Positions 39,771 to 49,938 of a stretch of 51,746 nucleotides of DNA are shown one piece after another; the first letter of the stretch is position 1, and each line of letters opens with the position of its first letter. Under the pieces are notes generated by a model. The model was not told the DNA's origin. It did not search any database and worked only from the letters and a program-made list of their open reading frames with translations. The stretch is from positions 1-51,746 of the IMG/VR virus record IMGVR_UViG_3300028800_000125, one strand, 5' to 3'. A program made the translations under genes and the position numbers. This DNA comes from a virus.

Positions 39771-41660
39771 ATGAACGGCCAAGACGATACAACAACACAA
39801 AAAGGCTCGGAGTATAATCAACAGTCCTTCCGAGGAGGGATGAATTTACTCCTCGATGATACGCGTCTAGAAACGAACCAGTATCGGATTGGATTCGATT
39901 TAACTAATCGCCTAGATGTTCTAGACCCCGTCCTTGCTAGTGTAGAGGACTTAGCAATCCCCAGAGGGATTATCCAAGAATGCGTTACCTTCGGCGAGTA
40001 TGTTATACTATTCGTCTCCGGGAGTGCGTGGTATAGACTCTACAATGATATTGTCTGGTCGAAGATTGAGGGATTCTCTATGTCGTCGAGCGCGGTTAGA
40101 TTATGGACTTGTCCTGTTCCAGTGAATTTAACTAACTATGTTCGACTGGCTAACTCTGCTACAGTGAACTCCCAAGTGTTTGCCTCACCATCCTCTGGGA
40201 TTAATCAACTAATAGTCGAGGGTTCAGCCGGGGGCAATAATCCCGGACTTCTCGTTCAGGATAATGTCAACCAGCCGTGTTTTATCTTCCTCGACGGAAG
40301 TGGATTCCCCGCCGTTAGAATTACACAAACCTTTGACGAATGGGCGATTGGGTTTACCGACGCAACTAATACTGTGGTCGGCCCTTACACTGGTGGGCAT
40401 CTAGTAACTAGCTCCGACCCGACTTATGATCTTCGCGAATACGTTCCTGTTGGAAATTCCATGTGCTGGTCGAATGGGATACTGTTCATTGTGTCTCCTG
40501 ACCTTAATTCTATTTACCGTTCTGTGTCGGGAAGGCCGTTAGATTTTGTGGTGAATGTGACGAATAACTTGGTGACTGGAACTGGTAGTACGTTTCAGGT
40601 GGGTAATGAACTACTACACGCCTGTTGGCAGTTTGGTGGTGGCGATGCGACGACTACTTCCTACGGAGTTGGAGTTGGGGGGATTAGTTGTGTTAGACCG
40701 ATTTCCACAGGGGGAATATTCGTCTCAGCTAGTAATGCTAACTTCGCGGTTACGTTGAATCAGTCTGCTACTGCGCCGACGATTTTCGGGGAGTATACGT
40801 TTAATAGACAGTTCTTATTTAACGCGACGTGTCTCTCAGATAGGACTATTATTGATACGTTAGGAGATACTCGATTCATCGAACTGACCGGAATCCGTTC
40901 ATTCAATGCCGTCGAACAAGTAGAGAACCAAGGCCGTAACTCTGTGTTCTCTGCGGATATCCAAGGAGCATTCGGCCCAGAAGAGAGTCCATTGATTCAA
41001 GATGACTTTGCTACCGCTGCGATACTTTACAATAACTACGAGTTATACTCGGTGAATACCATCTTCGGCCCTGCGATTGCAAAGTATGATACGATTAATA
41101 ACTGTTGGGTTAGTTTCGACCGGCAACAAACTGGTGGGATAGCGATTAAGACCTTTGCGAAGATTGAACTCACGGTGTTGAGGCTGTACGCTGTAACTAC
41201 GGATAATAGGTTGTTCACACTATATGTCGGCCCGAATAAGACTACTCCGTATGTTAGAACTATTGGAGTGTGTTCTTCGATCATCTACGCGGGGTCTACG
41301 ATTAAGACGGCTACGCCGAAGATCGAATTGAAGCTCGACAAGACTAGGGTGATTCTCAACAAGATAACGGAGAATTGCCAGTGTTCGTTTACGCCGTATT
41401 TCAACAATCGAATCGCGGCTTCTAAGACGATTACGAAGAAAGTTACTTTCCAAGAGGCCGTACCTGTCTCGAATGACCCACTAGCCCTAGACGATATAAA
41501 CACCCAACTAATGAACATTCTCTGGACTACCCCGGACATTCACCAAGGATGGAAATACTTCATCGTCTTCACATGGACAAATGGTTCATTGACACAATTT
41601 TCCCTAGAATTACAAACCCTAACCCCTATTAACTCCGCGAGTTCACAAGGATTAATCTAA
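39771..41660 (+). CDS. Tail protein, P22 gp10-like stabiliser or tail-tube-like
   Basis: 629 residues from the ATG at 39771. The N terminus SFRGGMNLLLDDTRLETNQYRIGFDLTNR is characteristic of phage proteins that form the podovirus tail-tube or packaged-DNA stabilisation ring, followed by repeated beta segments that look like a beta-propeller. It would sit below the portal. Assignment by pattern and order. Confidence 0.7.
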   Translation: MNGQDDTTTQKGSEYNQQSFRGGMNLLLDDTRLETNQYRIGFDLTNRLDVLDPVLASVEDLAIPRGIIQECVTFGEYVILFVSGSAWYRLYNDIVWSKIEGFSMSSSAVRLWTCPVPVNLTNYVRLANSATVNSQVFASPSSGINQLIVEGSAGGNNPGLLVQDNVNQPCFIFLDGSGFPAVRITQTFDEWAIGFTDATNTVVGPYTGGHLVTSSDPTYDLREYVPVGNSMCWSNGILFIVSPDLNSIYRSVSGRPLDFVVNVTNNLVTGTGSTFQVGNELLHACWQFGGGDATTTSYGVGVGGISCVRPISTGGIFVSASNANFAVTLNQSATAPTIFGEYTFNRQFLFNATCLSDRTIIDTLGDTRFIELTGIRSFNAVEQVENQGRNSVFSADIQGAFGPEESPLIQDDFATAAILYNNYELYSVNTIFGPAIAKYDTINNCWVSFDRQQTGGIAIKTFAKIELTVLRLYAVTTDNRLFTLYVGPNKTTPYVRTIGVCSSIIYAGSTIKTATPKIELKLDKTRVILNKITENCQCSFTPYFNNRIAASKTITKKVTFQEAVPVSNDPLALDDINTQLMNILWTTPDIHQGWKYFIVFTWTNGSLTQFSLELQTLTPINSASSQGLI

Positions 41661-41661
41661 C

Positions 41662-42072
41662 ATGAGCGCAAGACATTACCGAGTAGCAATGGACACTAAA
41701 CAAGCAACAGCGTGCGAGACAGCACCGAAGTTCAAAGAACTCTTTGAGTTTGTTCTGGCGAATAAGGGAGTGAAGACTTTTCGAGGTTATTCAGACGGGC
41801 AGATAGCTCAGATGCTTTATGACGGCTTGGTGAATCAATCGTTGTACTATGAACAGGGATTGGATGGTAGACTAGTTGGGATGATACTAGCTAGTGTGTG
41901 CTCCGAGAAGAAGACGATTTGGGTCGACGAGAACTTGGCGATGTCCAAGGAAACTCTAAGTCGTTTTGCGATGAAGGCGAAGAGTATGTTCCCAGACTAC
42001 TCAATCGGCGCGCAACGACATGGACGAGATGTTTATTTTGACACAACGAAACTCTACAACAAATTAGGTTAA
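41662..42072 (+). CDS. GNAT-like protein of the podovirus internal-protein type
   Basis: 136 residues. ILASVCSEKKTIWVDENLAMSKETL followed by a helix and SIGAQRHGRDVYF resembles the GNAT-fold proteins encoded at this place in T7-like phages (internal protein A type). Whether it acetylates anything is unknown; the virion role is inferred from position before the ejection proteins. Confidence 0.6.
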   Translation: MSARHYRVAMDTKQATACETAPKFKELFEFVLANKGVKTFRGYSDGQIAQMLYDGLVNQSLYYEQGLDGRLVGMILASVCSEKKTIWVDENLAMSKETLSRFAMKAKSMFPDYSIGAQRHGRDVYFDTTKLYNKLG

Positions 42073-42077
42073 TAGAT

Positions 42078-42995
42078 ATGATTAATAATTTTAAGATCGA
42101 AGAGAAGCTTGGGCTTAGGTTGTACTCTGGTGGGTCGTCCTCTGGGAGTGGCCAACAGCTTAGTAAGAGTAGTGGTTCTTCCTCTGGGACTAGTACCTCG
42201 ACTAGTCATCCACAGATGACTCCGCAACAGCTTCTTTCGTTATATAATACTGCGTTGCCACAGATGTTATCGACCGCCACAACTGCGGCGAATAAGAGTA
42301 GTCCTGCGCTTGGCGCGGCTAATCAAGGAGCTGTGGCGGGAGTTAATGCTGTTAACATGAACGGGCTATCACCGGGTGAGAGTAATGCTATTGAGCGTTC
42401 GACTAATCAGGGGAATTTAGCGACGGGGAATCTAGGCAACTCGAATGCGTTGAATACAATTAAGAATGCAGTTAACTTCGGAGGGGCGTTTAATTCCAAG
42501 CTGCCTCTGCTAAATCAATCGACTAACGCCGCCTCTACTGCTGCTGGTGCTAACGCTGGGAGTTTAGCCGCAACCACAGGAGTGTTCGGGCCGATTGGGA
42601 ACAATGCAACCTCGCCTATCCAAGCGAGTAATTCTCTAATGAACTCGATGAGTAGTGGTACGGGGATTGGAGCGAGTAATAACTCTTCGTTCAATATGGG
42701 CTGTTTCTTGACTACAGCTTGTTGTCAATATAAGGGTCTCCCTGATGATTGCGAGGAGCTTACAGTTCTGCGTAAGTTTCGTGAAACCTTTGTCTCCAAG
42801 CCCGTTATTGATGAGTATGAACGTATCGCTCCTAGGCTTGCTGCAAAGATTATCCACGCTCCATTCATGTGCGAGTATGTCTATTCCACTGTCAAGGACT
42901 GCGTAGATTTAATTAAAGAAGAAAAGAACCGCGAAGCATTAATTCGCTATACCCAAATGGTCAAAACCCTAGAGAAAATTTATGGAACCGCTTAA
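42078..42995 (+). CDS. Ser/Asn-rich protein with C-terminal CFI-box-like domain
   Basis: 305 residues. The first 205 are Ser/Gly/Asn/Ala-rich and probably unstructured. The C-terminal domain starts MGCFLTTACCQYKGLPDDCEEL, close to the CFI-box domain seen in some bacterial and phage proteins, with closely spaced Cys. It is probably a virion or internal protein; the role of this box is not established. Its last codons overlap the next gene by 14 bases. Confidence 0.65.
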   Translation: MINNFKIEEKLGLRLYSGGSSSGSGQQLSKSSGSSSGTSTSTSHPQMTPQQLLSLYNTALPQMLSTATTAANKSSPALGAANQGAVAGVNAVNMNGLSPGESNAIERSTNQGNLATGNLGNSNALNTIKNAVNFGGAFNSKLPLLNQSTNAASTAAGANAGSLAATTGVFGPIGNNATSPIQASNSLMNSMSSGTGIGASNNSSFNMGCFLTTACCQYKGLPDDCEELTVLRKFRETFVSKPVIDEYERIAPRLAAKIIHAPFMCEYVYSTVKDCVDLIKEEKNREALIRYTQMVKTLEKIYGTA

Positions 42996-43287
42996 TACAA
43001 CTCCGGTGTGGCAGATGTATGGTCTTCCACAGTTGCAGAATATGAACATCGACCCGTCGTTTGGGATGAGTCAGGCGAGTGGTCAGGATAAATCTCAGGC
43101 CATTGCACCGGGTAGTGGGTTACAGTCGCTCGGAGACTCGCTATCCCAAGCTGGTGGTATTGCTAGCAAGGGCGGCTCTGGTGGATTAGGCTCTAGTCTC
43201 TCCTCAGTTGGTGGAGCCTTATCCTCTGCGGGTGGAACTGCCAGCGGAGGGATTCTGAAACTTCTAGCTTCTATCATTGGAGTTTAA
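42982..43287 (+). CDS. Gly/Ser-rich internal protein
   Basis: 101 residues. A Gln/Met-rich start followed by repeated GG/SS segments and a hydrophobic end (ILKLLASIIGV). Likely an internal virion or membrane-active protein because of its place in the ejection block. Confidence 0.55.
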   Translation: MEPLNTTPVWQMYGLPQLQNMNIDPSFGMSQASGQDKSQAIAPGSGLQSLGDSLSQAGGIASKGGSGGLGSSLSSVGGALSSAGGTASGGILKLLASIIGV

Positions 43288-43294
43288 TAAATTT

Positions 43295-44533
43295 ATGCCA
43301 TTAAATAATGTTGTTGATATTCTTAGCACCCTAGCTCGCGCGGCTTATTCACCCACGAACTACCAGAACACCTACGACCCCGCCACTCAACAGTGGATTG
43401 ACCCTACCACTAAGCAGCCTGCGGCGACTCAAGCGCCGTATCGTCCCGCTAGCGGTTGGCAGAATGCTTTCAACCCGGAGCAATCCCAACACATGAGGGA
43501 TGTAGATGAATCTTATATTACCTCACAATCCGCAGGAGATATTAAACGCAAGCAAGCATTACTTGACTCGGCTAATACTACAACTGGCGATATTGCCAGA
43601 GCGTCAACCTTTGCTAATCCTGCGAATAAAGCACTACTCCCATATCTCGGTGGGACAGATAAGTTTAACCCCGCTGGTGCATCAGGAGTGAGTCAGTGGC
43701 AAGCTAGTGTGGATAATGGAGTTTATCCACAAGAGGCCGCTGCGCGCAAAGCATGGGCTACTGTTGCTCCTGAGACTGTGCCTAGTGAGATTGCTAGGAC
43801 TAGGGCGGAGAACACTACTGCCGCGAGCGGCGCTGAGAATCAGGGTTTTCTTAATAGACTAACAGGCGAAGCTTTCTCTAGTCCGATGTACTCATTGAAT
43901 TACAAGAATGGACTTCTGAATAAGATGCAGGGAGATAACTTAGATGCGACTGCCACTATGAAGGATGCGGGGACAAGATTGGCTCTTGCTACTGATCGTA
44001 ATGATAACAAGGACGAACTAGTTCAACAACAACAAGCGGAGCGTAGTGGCGGGATGTTTGCTTCTAGGTATGTTGACCTCGGTGCGGGACAAGCCCTAGA
44101 TACTGTTACTCACAAGGTAGTTCCTAATCCCCGATGGAGTATGCAGAACATTCTCGGTCAGAGTATGGGAGTCGGTGCGAATAAGATGACGAATATAGTA
44201 GACCCTAAAGACCCAACTAAGACGTATCAGATTCCGTTCTCTAGGGATGTCTCGGTATTTAGACGCCCGGCAAATCAGAGAATGGGCGCTGCTCCTGATG
44301 ACGGAGCGGGCGATGATAATGCAAAACCAATTGTTGAGAGGCCACCAGCGGCTATTCGCAAACAACTCCCTACAGGAACACTATCAGTTCTTGGAAATAC
44401 CGCTCTTAATAACCTAGAAGATATTGGATATAATAAGAACCCATTAACTAAGGGAACCGTCGAGGGAAGTAAACTTCTCTATCGTAAAGCCCTCAAACCT
44501 CTCTGGGATTACCTCGGTGGTGTGAATCAATAA
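43295..44533 (+). CDS. Probable internal virion protein
   Basis: 412 residues from the ATG at 43295; a TTG at 43277 in frame is less likely. Helical, with Asn/Gln/Ala-rich segments and no signal peptide. Lies between two internal-type genes. No motif; an ejection protein is inferred. Confidence 0.6.
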   Translation: MPLNNVVDILSTLARAAYSPTNYQNTYDPATQQWIDPTTKQPAATQAPYRPASGWQNAFNPEQSQHMRDVDESYITSQSAGDIKRKQALLDSANTTTGDIARASTFANPANKALLPYLGGTDKFNPAGASGVSQWQASVDNGVYPQEAAARKAWATVAPETVPSEIARTRAENTTAASGAENQGFLNRLTGEAFSSPMYSLNYKNGLLNKMQGDNLDATATMKDAGTRLALATDRNDNKDELVQQQQAERSGGMFASRYVDLGAGQALDTVTHKVVPNPRWSMQNILGQSMGVGANKMTNIVDPKDPTKTYQIPFSRDVSVFRRPANQRMGAAPDDGAGDDNAKPIVERPPAAIRKQLPTGTLSVLGNTALNNLEDIGYNKNPLTKGTVEGSKLLYRKALKPLWDYLGGVNQ

Positions 44534-44537
44534 TACT

Positions 44538-47500
44538 ATGCCTATTACAATCGGAGATTTAACAGACGATCAGATTGATGCGTTGAAAGCTCAAGGCTTT
44601 GACCCGTCGAAGTATAGTCCAGAGACAGTGTTGAATGAAGCGGAGTCATCTACTCAAACTGGTAATGGAGACAAGATGAGTGTTACTAGGGCTGCGTATA
44701 CTCCACTGAAAGCCCACGCTGGTGGACTAATCGGTGGTGGAATAGGTGGCGGGGCCGCAATGGGTGCGTTGAGCGGAACTGAACTAGGCCCATTGGGTAT
44801 ACTTGTTGGTGGGTTAATCGGAGGTGGACTAGGAGCCTATGGTGGGCAGAAGGCGCAAGAAGTTGTTGTAAGTCCTGAGCAACAAGCGGAGTTAGAGAGA
44901 CAGGCCACGCAGGCGTATGAGGAACATCCACTAGTAGCGAGAGGGACTGAACTAGCTGCTGGCGCGGTACTTGGTGGAGGAAGACCTTCACTTAAGAATC
45001 TAAGCTACGCCCTTGGGAGGAACGCTGACAATCTCGCTCCAGAAGAACTTGCTAAGGTAGTGTCTGGTGCTCGCGCTAATGTGCTGACTGGTAATGCTAT
45101 TAACATCGGCGCTCAGACCGGACTTAATGCTGCGGAGCAACTCTATCAAACCGGAACAGTTGATCCGAAAGAACTCGGCAAGAGTGCTCTCGAAGGCGCT
45201 GCTGCGGGTGCGTTATTCACCAATCCTAATTGGTTGGGGAAGACTCTTAATCCACGCTGGCACTCTGTGGAAGATCACATCGCTGCGTTAAAGGAGAGTG
45301 CGGCTAGTGATTTACTTGATGACCAATCTCCAGACCATGACCAGATTCTTAATACGACGAAAGACATAGTCATGACGGGGCTTAATGGAATGGAGCAAGA
45401 TGCTCATGTCCAGCCGTATAAGATGGGCGAGTTCCAGAGGGTATCTGGACTGGTCGCTACTAAGGCTCTTCCTATACTAGACCCAACGGCTATCTCCGAT
45501 GCGTTGATGCTTAAGAATTTCAAGAAGCTAGTTCCTAAAGTCTCGTCGAGCATGGATATAACTGACCAAGCTAACACTCTTGCGAAGGCCCAAGAGATGA
45601 ATCAGATGACGAACGAACAGAAGAGGCAGTTCTTGTTTAAGAATGCGTTGGAGAATATCCACACGGGGTTATCTGATACAGTTGGACAGTACATGACTCA
45701 ATCAGACTCGATGGTTGATATGTACAAGAGAGACATGCTCGCTAGGCAGAAGATTACCGAAGAGCAACTTGCTGCACACCAGACTGGACTCGATCAACAA
45801 CAACAAGAAAGGGAGAATGCTTTCGCACAAGCGGAGCATGAGAGAACGATTGCGCAGAATGAACAAGAGAGACAGATGCTTAGGGAGAGGAATCTTGCGG
45901 AGATAGAACAGAATCGTCAGGCGACGGAGTTGGAAGCTGCGAAGAATACAGGGTTAGCGACGAAGGAGAGGATTGCTAAGACGAACATCCAACACACGAT
46001 TGTGAAGAATCAAATCGCAGGGGATGAGTCTAGGGAGGGAGAAGGTACAGCTAGTAAGCTCGCAGAGAACATGCCGAAGTTTGATGAAGAGACAGGGAGG
46101 ACTCCAGAGGAGGAGATACAGGATAGGTTTGAATCGCCTACAGCGAAGTTCTCAGCCGGTAATGCTGATGATAAGATCCCTGTCCCTGCTGCGTTGACTC
46201 AACACATACAATCCGGGAAAGCGACTACTGGCTCTGTGCTTCAACACTTTGCTAACGAGCCGGGACATCAATACCAAGAACTTGCTAGTGAAGCCTTAGC
46301 TGGTTCACATCCAGTTCTTCTCAACACTCCATGGAATGCTACCACCGGACGACCACACTTTAGTACTAGCGGAAAGGTTCTCTTCGATGGGCCTATGGCT
46401 AACCATGCAGGTGAGATTCTCGAAGAGGCTATGCACAGTCTACAGACTAGGCAGATACCTTCGGAGTTATTGAATACCAAAGGTGGTGAGTGGTATAATC
46501 ACGCTCAACGATTCATTGCAAACAATCCGGGACATCCTGTTTCGGAGTTGCTCAAGGCATACATCGAAACCGCGAAGCATATGGGACTTCACAAGACTCT
46601 ATTCGGCACAGAGGGAGAGACTGGAGATGCAGATAAATTCCGTGCTGAACATGGCGGTAGTCATGTTGCCTATGCAATGGGTGATTTCGCGGAGTTCCTC
46701 GCGCATACCTACAGAACTAAAGAACTCCAAGAGTATCTGAACACTATCAAATCTCCGGGCGAGACTAGAACTATGTGGCAGAAGGTTGTGGATTCTATTA
46801 AGTCTATGTTAGGACTATCGCCGAAGGCTGGTTCTATGCTAGAGCATGTACTTAAACATACCGCCGAGCTTCACTCTATGAAGCCACGCGAGGAGTATGG
46901 TAGTGGAGATAAAGAGTTCTTCAAGCCGGGCGAGGCTTCTCCTGAACGCTCCGCTGACATCTCTAAGTTCGACGAACTCGGCAAGACTATGCAAGCTTCC
47001 GAGATAGGCTCAGATGAGTTCATGAAGGCTTGGGGAGAACGTGAGAAGATAAAGAACAAGTATGGTGGAATGCCGCCAGAGCATGAGGTTACTAAGAATG
47101 CCCCGAAGCGCAAAGACGAAGACCTTCACCCCGCTCAAGAGGGACAGGATTGGTTATCGAAGCATCTCCGTAATCTAACTGGCGCAGCGATTGATAAAAT
47201 CTACAACATAGGTGTTCCTGAAGCTAAACACGTCGGGGACTCCTTTACTAAAACCTACACAGAGCAGAAGGAACTCCAAGGCAAGTGGTGGACGAAGTTA
47301 GATCATCTTACTAGGAAGCTAACTACTCTCCAGAGACAGACTCTTGATAAAGTCCTCTCCTCTGAGAACAGGGACAAGCGTAGCTATGTCACCACTCTCC
47401 GTAACCAAGCTACGCGAAATGCGCACAACGGAATCCGTGAAGTACTCAAGGAGATGCAAGCTCATCAAGTCGAGAACAAACAACCAGTGATGCGTAATGG

Positions 47501-49562
47501 TAAACCCTCTATGCCTATTCATGACGAGTGGTATTACCCTACTACCGAGGACTTGAAAGCTGGGGATGTTATTCGTCAAGGCACTGACACTGCGAAGATT
47601 GCAGAGTTCAAGAAAGCATTCGTCGAGAACTATGCTTCGCATCATCCCACTATGAAACCCGAACAAGTCGAAGGTGAGTGGAATGAGTTTGTGAAGTCTC
47701 ACCAAGGTTCACCTATGACTAATGACCATCCCGACTTAGCTCACTTCGCAGCGGTTAGGCGTCAACAAGGAACCCCTCTCCCAGATGCTATGCGACGCAC
47801 AGACCCGACGGAGAATATGTTCCACTATATTCGCCGGGCTAGTATGGACTATGCGCACTACAAGAATATTGAGAGTGACCCGAAAACTGCGGCAGCGCTT
47901 GGCTACACTAGGGACGGCTGGGGTAATGAGATACCTCAAGCTAAGAATGTAATCCACGGCAACGATGCGGTTAAGCATGTGTTGAATGATATTCGCGGGG
48001 AGATTGAACCTTACTCTGAACGGAGTGCGAAGGCTACCGAAGGCTTCGCTAGTGCGATGATTCTCGGCCCGCTCACGGAGATTCACAAGATGGCGGCGTC
48101 TGCCTTCCAAGCTACTATCTTCTCGTCGAATCCTACGGAGTTTGCACTATCACTAACTCACGCAGTGAAGAACATGGGACGTAGTTTTCTCCACGCAGAG
48201 CAGAATGGGTTAAGCGTTAGGAACCCCCAACAGATTAAGAGATTCACCGATGCGAATGTAACTGCTGCGGAGAAGATTAATCTCGTCGCTAAGGCTCTTA
48301 GGAATGTCTACACCTTTGGTGGACTCACTGAACGAGTACAGCTAGTACTCGCCCAAGGTACTTCGGAGTACCTTGTTGGTAGAAAGATCGACCAAGCTAA
48401 TCAGGGCGGAGCCACCAGTTCTGCGACGATGAAACAACTCGACCCCGATTGGGTTAGAGGAAAAGACTACTCTCCAGAAGATAGAGTTAAGCTCGCCAGT
48501 CGAATGGCGGGGTTCCTTACTGGAACGAGAGACGCGAGGACTATGCCGGTGTGGATGCTCCGTGATACGGAGATTAGTTCGTTCTTTAAGTTAATGTCAT
48601 GGAACACTGCGCAGACAAATTCATTCATGAAGAATGCTTGGCTCCCGGCAACTAAAGGAGACCTTCGCCCGATGATGATGACGGTCTTCGGTGCTAGTAT
48701 TGGTGGGTATATTATTAAAGAACTACGCGAGAAGGCTAGTGGAAGACCTAGCCCGATTGCTAGTCTCGCTGACATCGCAGCATCGAGTAGGGGAGTTGAA
48801 GGTAATATTCCCGCTGTAGCTTACAACTGGATGAGTGCGGCTAGTTTTGGTGGACTGGGGGGAATGATCTCACTTGCGGCGAAAGTACCCTTCGACATTT
48901 ACTACAGGAATGCTCCACAGGGAATGGTGTTTCCATTGGATGAATACGCTACGGAGTATGGGAGGATTGCTATTCACGCCGCCGACGCGTTGATTAATGA
49001 CCCGACAGTTAATCCAACGAAGTTGGCTGCACAGGTTGCGAACGACTTGATTCTTAACAACACTCAGTTGGGTCGAGTGGTGTTGAACCAAGCGATTAAT
49101 GCCGGAGTAATTAACGAACACAATGACTCAACCACCGCTAGGGAACTCGCGTATAAGAGATACACTGGCGATGCGAATAGTCAACTTCGCCGCTTTGAGC
49201 AAGTTGAAGGTTTACCTATCCCACCGAATGAAGCTAGTGAAGCTAACCCGTATCTCAATCTCGAAGCGAAGAGATTCAAACACACTCAGGACATTGGCGA
49301 AGCCGTGGGGAATATCCAGTCTATCCTAAAGAGTTACATCGACAAGTACCACTCGTCCCCGGATATACTAATGCAGAAGATCAAAGGGCTTAAGGAGAAT
49401 CCGCTAAACGTATTCCCCAGCGTCGAGACCAACCCTATCGTCTTCGGTAGATACATGCAGTTCCTTACAAAAGAGTACGGCCAACACACCGCTATGGGAA
49501 TGCTGGCCGAGTATGAGACTAGGAAGGCGATTAACTCTGCTAAGGGACAGATTGTGCCTTAG
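44538..49562 (+). CDS. Giant virion protein, ejection or tape-measure-like
   Basis: 1674 residues, the longest gene. Residues 50-110 form Gly-rich hydrophobic segments (GGLIGGGIGGGAAM, GGLIGGGLGAYGG) able to span or insert into membrane. Residues about 400-480 are a long coiled coil (QQQQERENAFAQAEHERTIAQ). Between 610 and 780 lies an EILEEAMHSLQ helix in a possible protease-like context, but without a HExxH site. The C-terminal third is helical. Similar giants at the end of podovirus operons are DNA-ejection proteins (T7 gp16 type); tape measure is the alternative. Its 3' end overlaps mazG on the other strand by 23 bases. Confidence 0.65.
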   Translation: MPITIGDLTDDQIDALKAQGFDPSKYSPETVLNEAESSTQTGNGDKMSVTRAAYTPLKAHAGGLIGGGIGGGAAMGALSGTELGPLGILVGGLIGGGLGAYGGQKAQEVVVSPEQQAELERQATQAYEEHPLVARGTELAAGAVLGGGRPSLKNLSYALGRNADNLAPEELAKVVSGARANVLTGNAINIGAQTGLNAAEQLYQTGTVDPKELGKSALEGAAAGALFTNPNWLGKTLNPRWHSVEDHIAALKESAASDLLDDQSPDHDQILNTTKDIVMTGLNGMEQDAHVQPYKMGEFQRVSGLVATKALPILDPTAISDALMLKNFKKLVPKVSSSMDITDQANTLAKAQEMNQMTNEQKRQFLFKNALENIHTGLSDTVGQYMTQSDSMVDMYKRDMLARQKITEEQLAAHQTGLDQQQQERENAFAQAEHERTIAQNEQERQMLRERNLAEIEQNRQATELEAAKNTGLATKERIAKTNIQHTIVKNQIAGDESREGEGTASKLAENMPKFDEETGRTPEEEIQDRFESPTAKFSAGNADDKIPVPAALTQHIQSGKATTGSVLQHFANEPGHQYQELASEALAGSHPVLLNTPWNATTGRPHFSTSGKVLFDGPMANHAGEILEEAMHSLQTRQIPSELLNTKGGEWYNHAQRFIANNPGHPVSELLKAYIETAKHMGLHKTLFGTEGETGDADKFRAEHGGSHVAYAMGDFAEFLAHTYRTKELQEYLNTIKSPGETRTMWQKVVDSIKSMLGLSPKAGSMLEHVLKHTAELHSMKPREEYGSGDKEFFKPGEASPERSADISKFDELGKTMQASEIGSDEFMKAWGEREKIKNKYGGMPPEHEVTKNAPKRKDEDLHPAQEGQDWLSKHLRNLTGAAIDKIYNIGVPEAKHVGDSFTKTYTEQKELQGKWWTKLDHLTRKLTTLQRQTLDKVLSSENRDKRSYVTTLRNQATRNAHNGIREVLKEMQAHQVENKQPVMRNGKPSMPIHDEWYYPTTEDLKAGDVIRQGTDTAKIAEFKKAFVENYASHHPTMKPEQVEGEWNEFVKSHQGSPMTNDHPDLAHFAAVRRQQGTPLPDAMRRTDPTENMFHYIRRASMDYAHYKNIESDPKTAAALGYTRDGWGNEIPQAKNVIHGNDAVKHVLNDIRGEIEPYSERSAKATEGFASAMILGPLTEIHKMAASAFQATIFSSNPTEFALSLTHAVKNMGRSFLHAEQNGLSVRNPQQIKRFTDANVTAAEKINLVAKALRNVYTFGGLTERVQLVLAQGTSEYLVGRKIDQANQGGATSSATMKQLDPDWVRGKDYSPEDRVKLASRMAGFLTGTRDARTMPVWMLRDTEISSFFKLMSWNTAQTNSFMKNAWLPATKGDLRPMMMTVFGASIGGYIIKELREKASGRPSPIASLADIAASSRGVEGNIPAVAYNWMSAASFGGLGGMISLAAKVPFDIYYRNAPQGMVFPLDEYATEYGRIAIHAADALINDPTVNPTKLAAQVANDLILNNTQLGRVVLNQAINAGVINEHNDSTTARELAYKRYTGDANSQLRRFEQVEGLPIPPNEASEANPYLNLEAKRFKHTQDIGEAVGNIQSILKSYIDKYHSSPDILMQKIKGLKENPLNVFPSVETNPIVFGRYMQFLTKEYGQHTAMGMLAEYETRKAINSAKGQIVP

Positions 49563-49938
49563 CACACTGCGCCTCAATAATTGGTTGCAAACAAGCCGGT
49601 GAGTAAGATGGGCCTTTAATCCACTTACCATCGGCTCGTTTGTATCCGTCTATGAACTTGGACATGTTAGACCTATGAATCTCGTTGAAGATAGGTTCAA
49701 TGTCGAAGCCGTAAGCTACTGCGGTTCCTAAGACTACTACAAGTAAGTCTCCGATTGCGTCGGCTACGCCTATTCTATCACAGTCTTCCATAGCTTCTGT
49801 TAATTCGTCTAGCTCTTCATCAATTAATCTAATGCGTAATTCTTTAATTCTTTCTGAAGGCTCTAGTGTAGGATAGACAGGACACTCCTGCCCAGCTTTA
49901 ATCATGAACTCCCTAACCATCTCTTGTTCTTTTCTCAT
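49540..49938 (-). CDS. MazG-type nucleotide pyrophosphohydrolase
   Basis: 132 residues from the ATG at 49938 (MRKEQEMVREF), which overlaps the upstream stop as ATGA. Metal-binding EELDEL and ADAIGDLL helices define the MazG fold. It converts noncanonical or excess NTPs, such as ppGpp-related or dNTP pools, to monophosphates, favouring phage replication. It is the last minus-arm gene and converges on the late operon. Confidence 0.88.
   Translation of the reverse strand: MRKEQEMVREFMIKAGQECPVYPTLEPSERIKELRIRLIDEELDELTEAMEDCDRIGVADAIGDLLVVVLGTAVAYGFDIEPIFNEIHRSNMSKFIDGYKRADGKWIKGPSYSPACLQPIIEAQCAKAQSVP

Noticed and set aside
46380-46460. Metalloprotease active site in the giant virion protein
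   Set aside because: The helix EILEEAMHSLQ lacks the HExxH pattern, so a protease claim is not supported.
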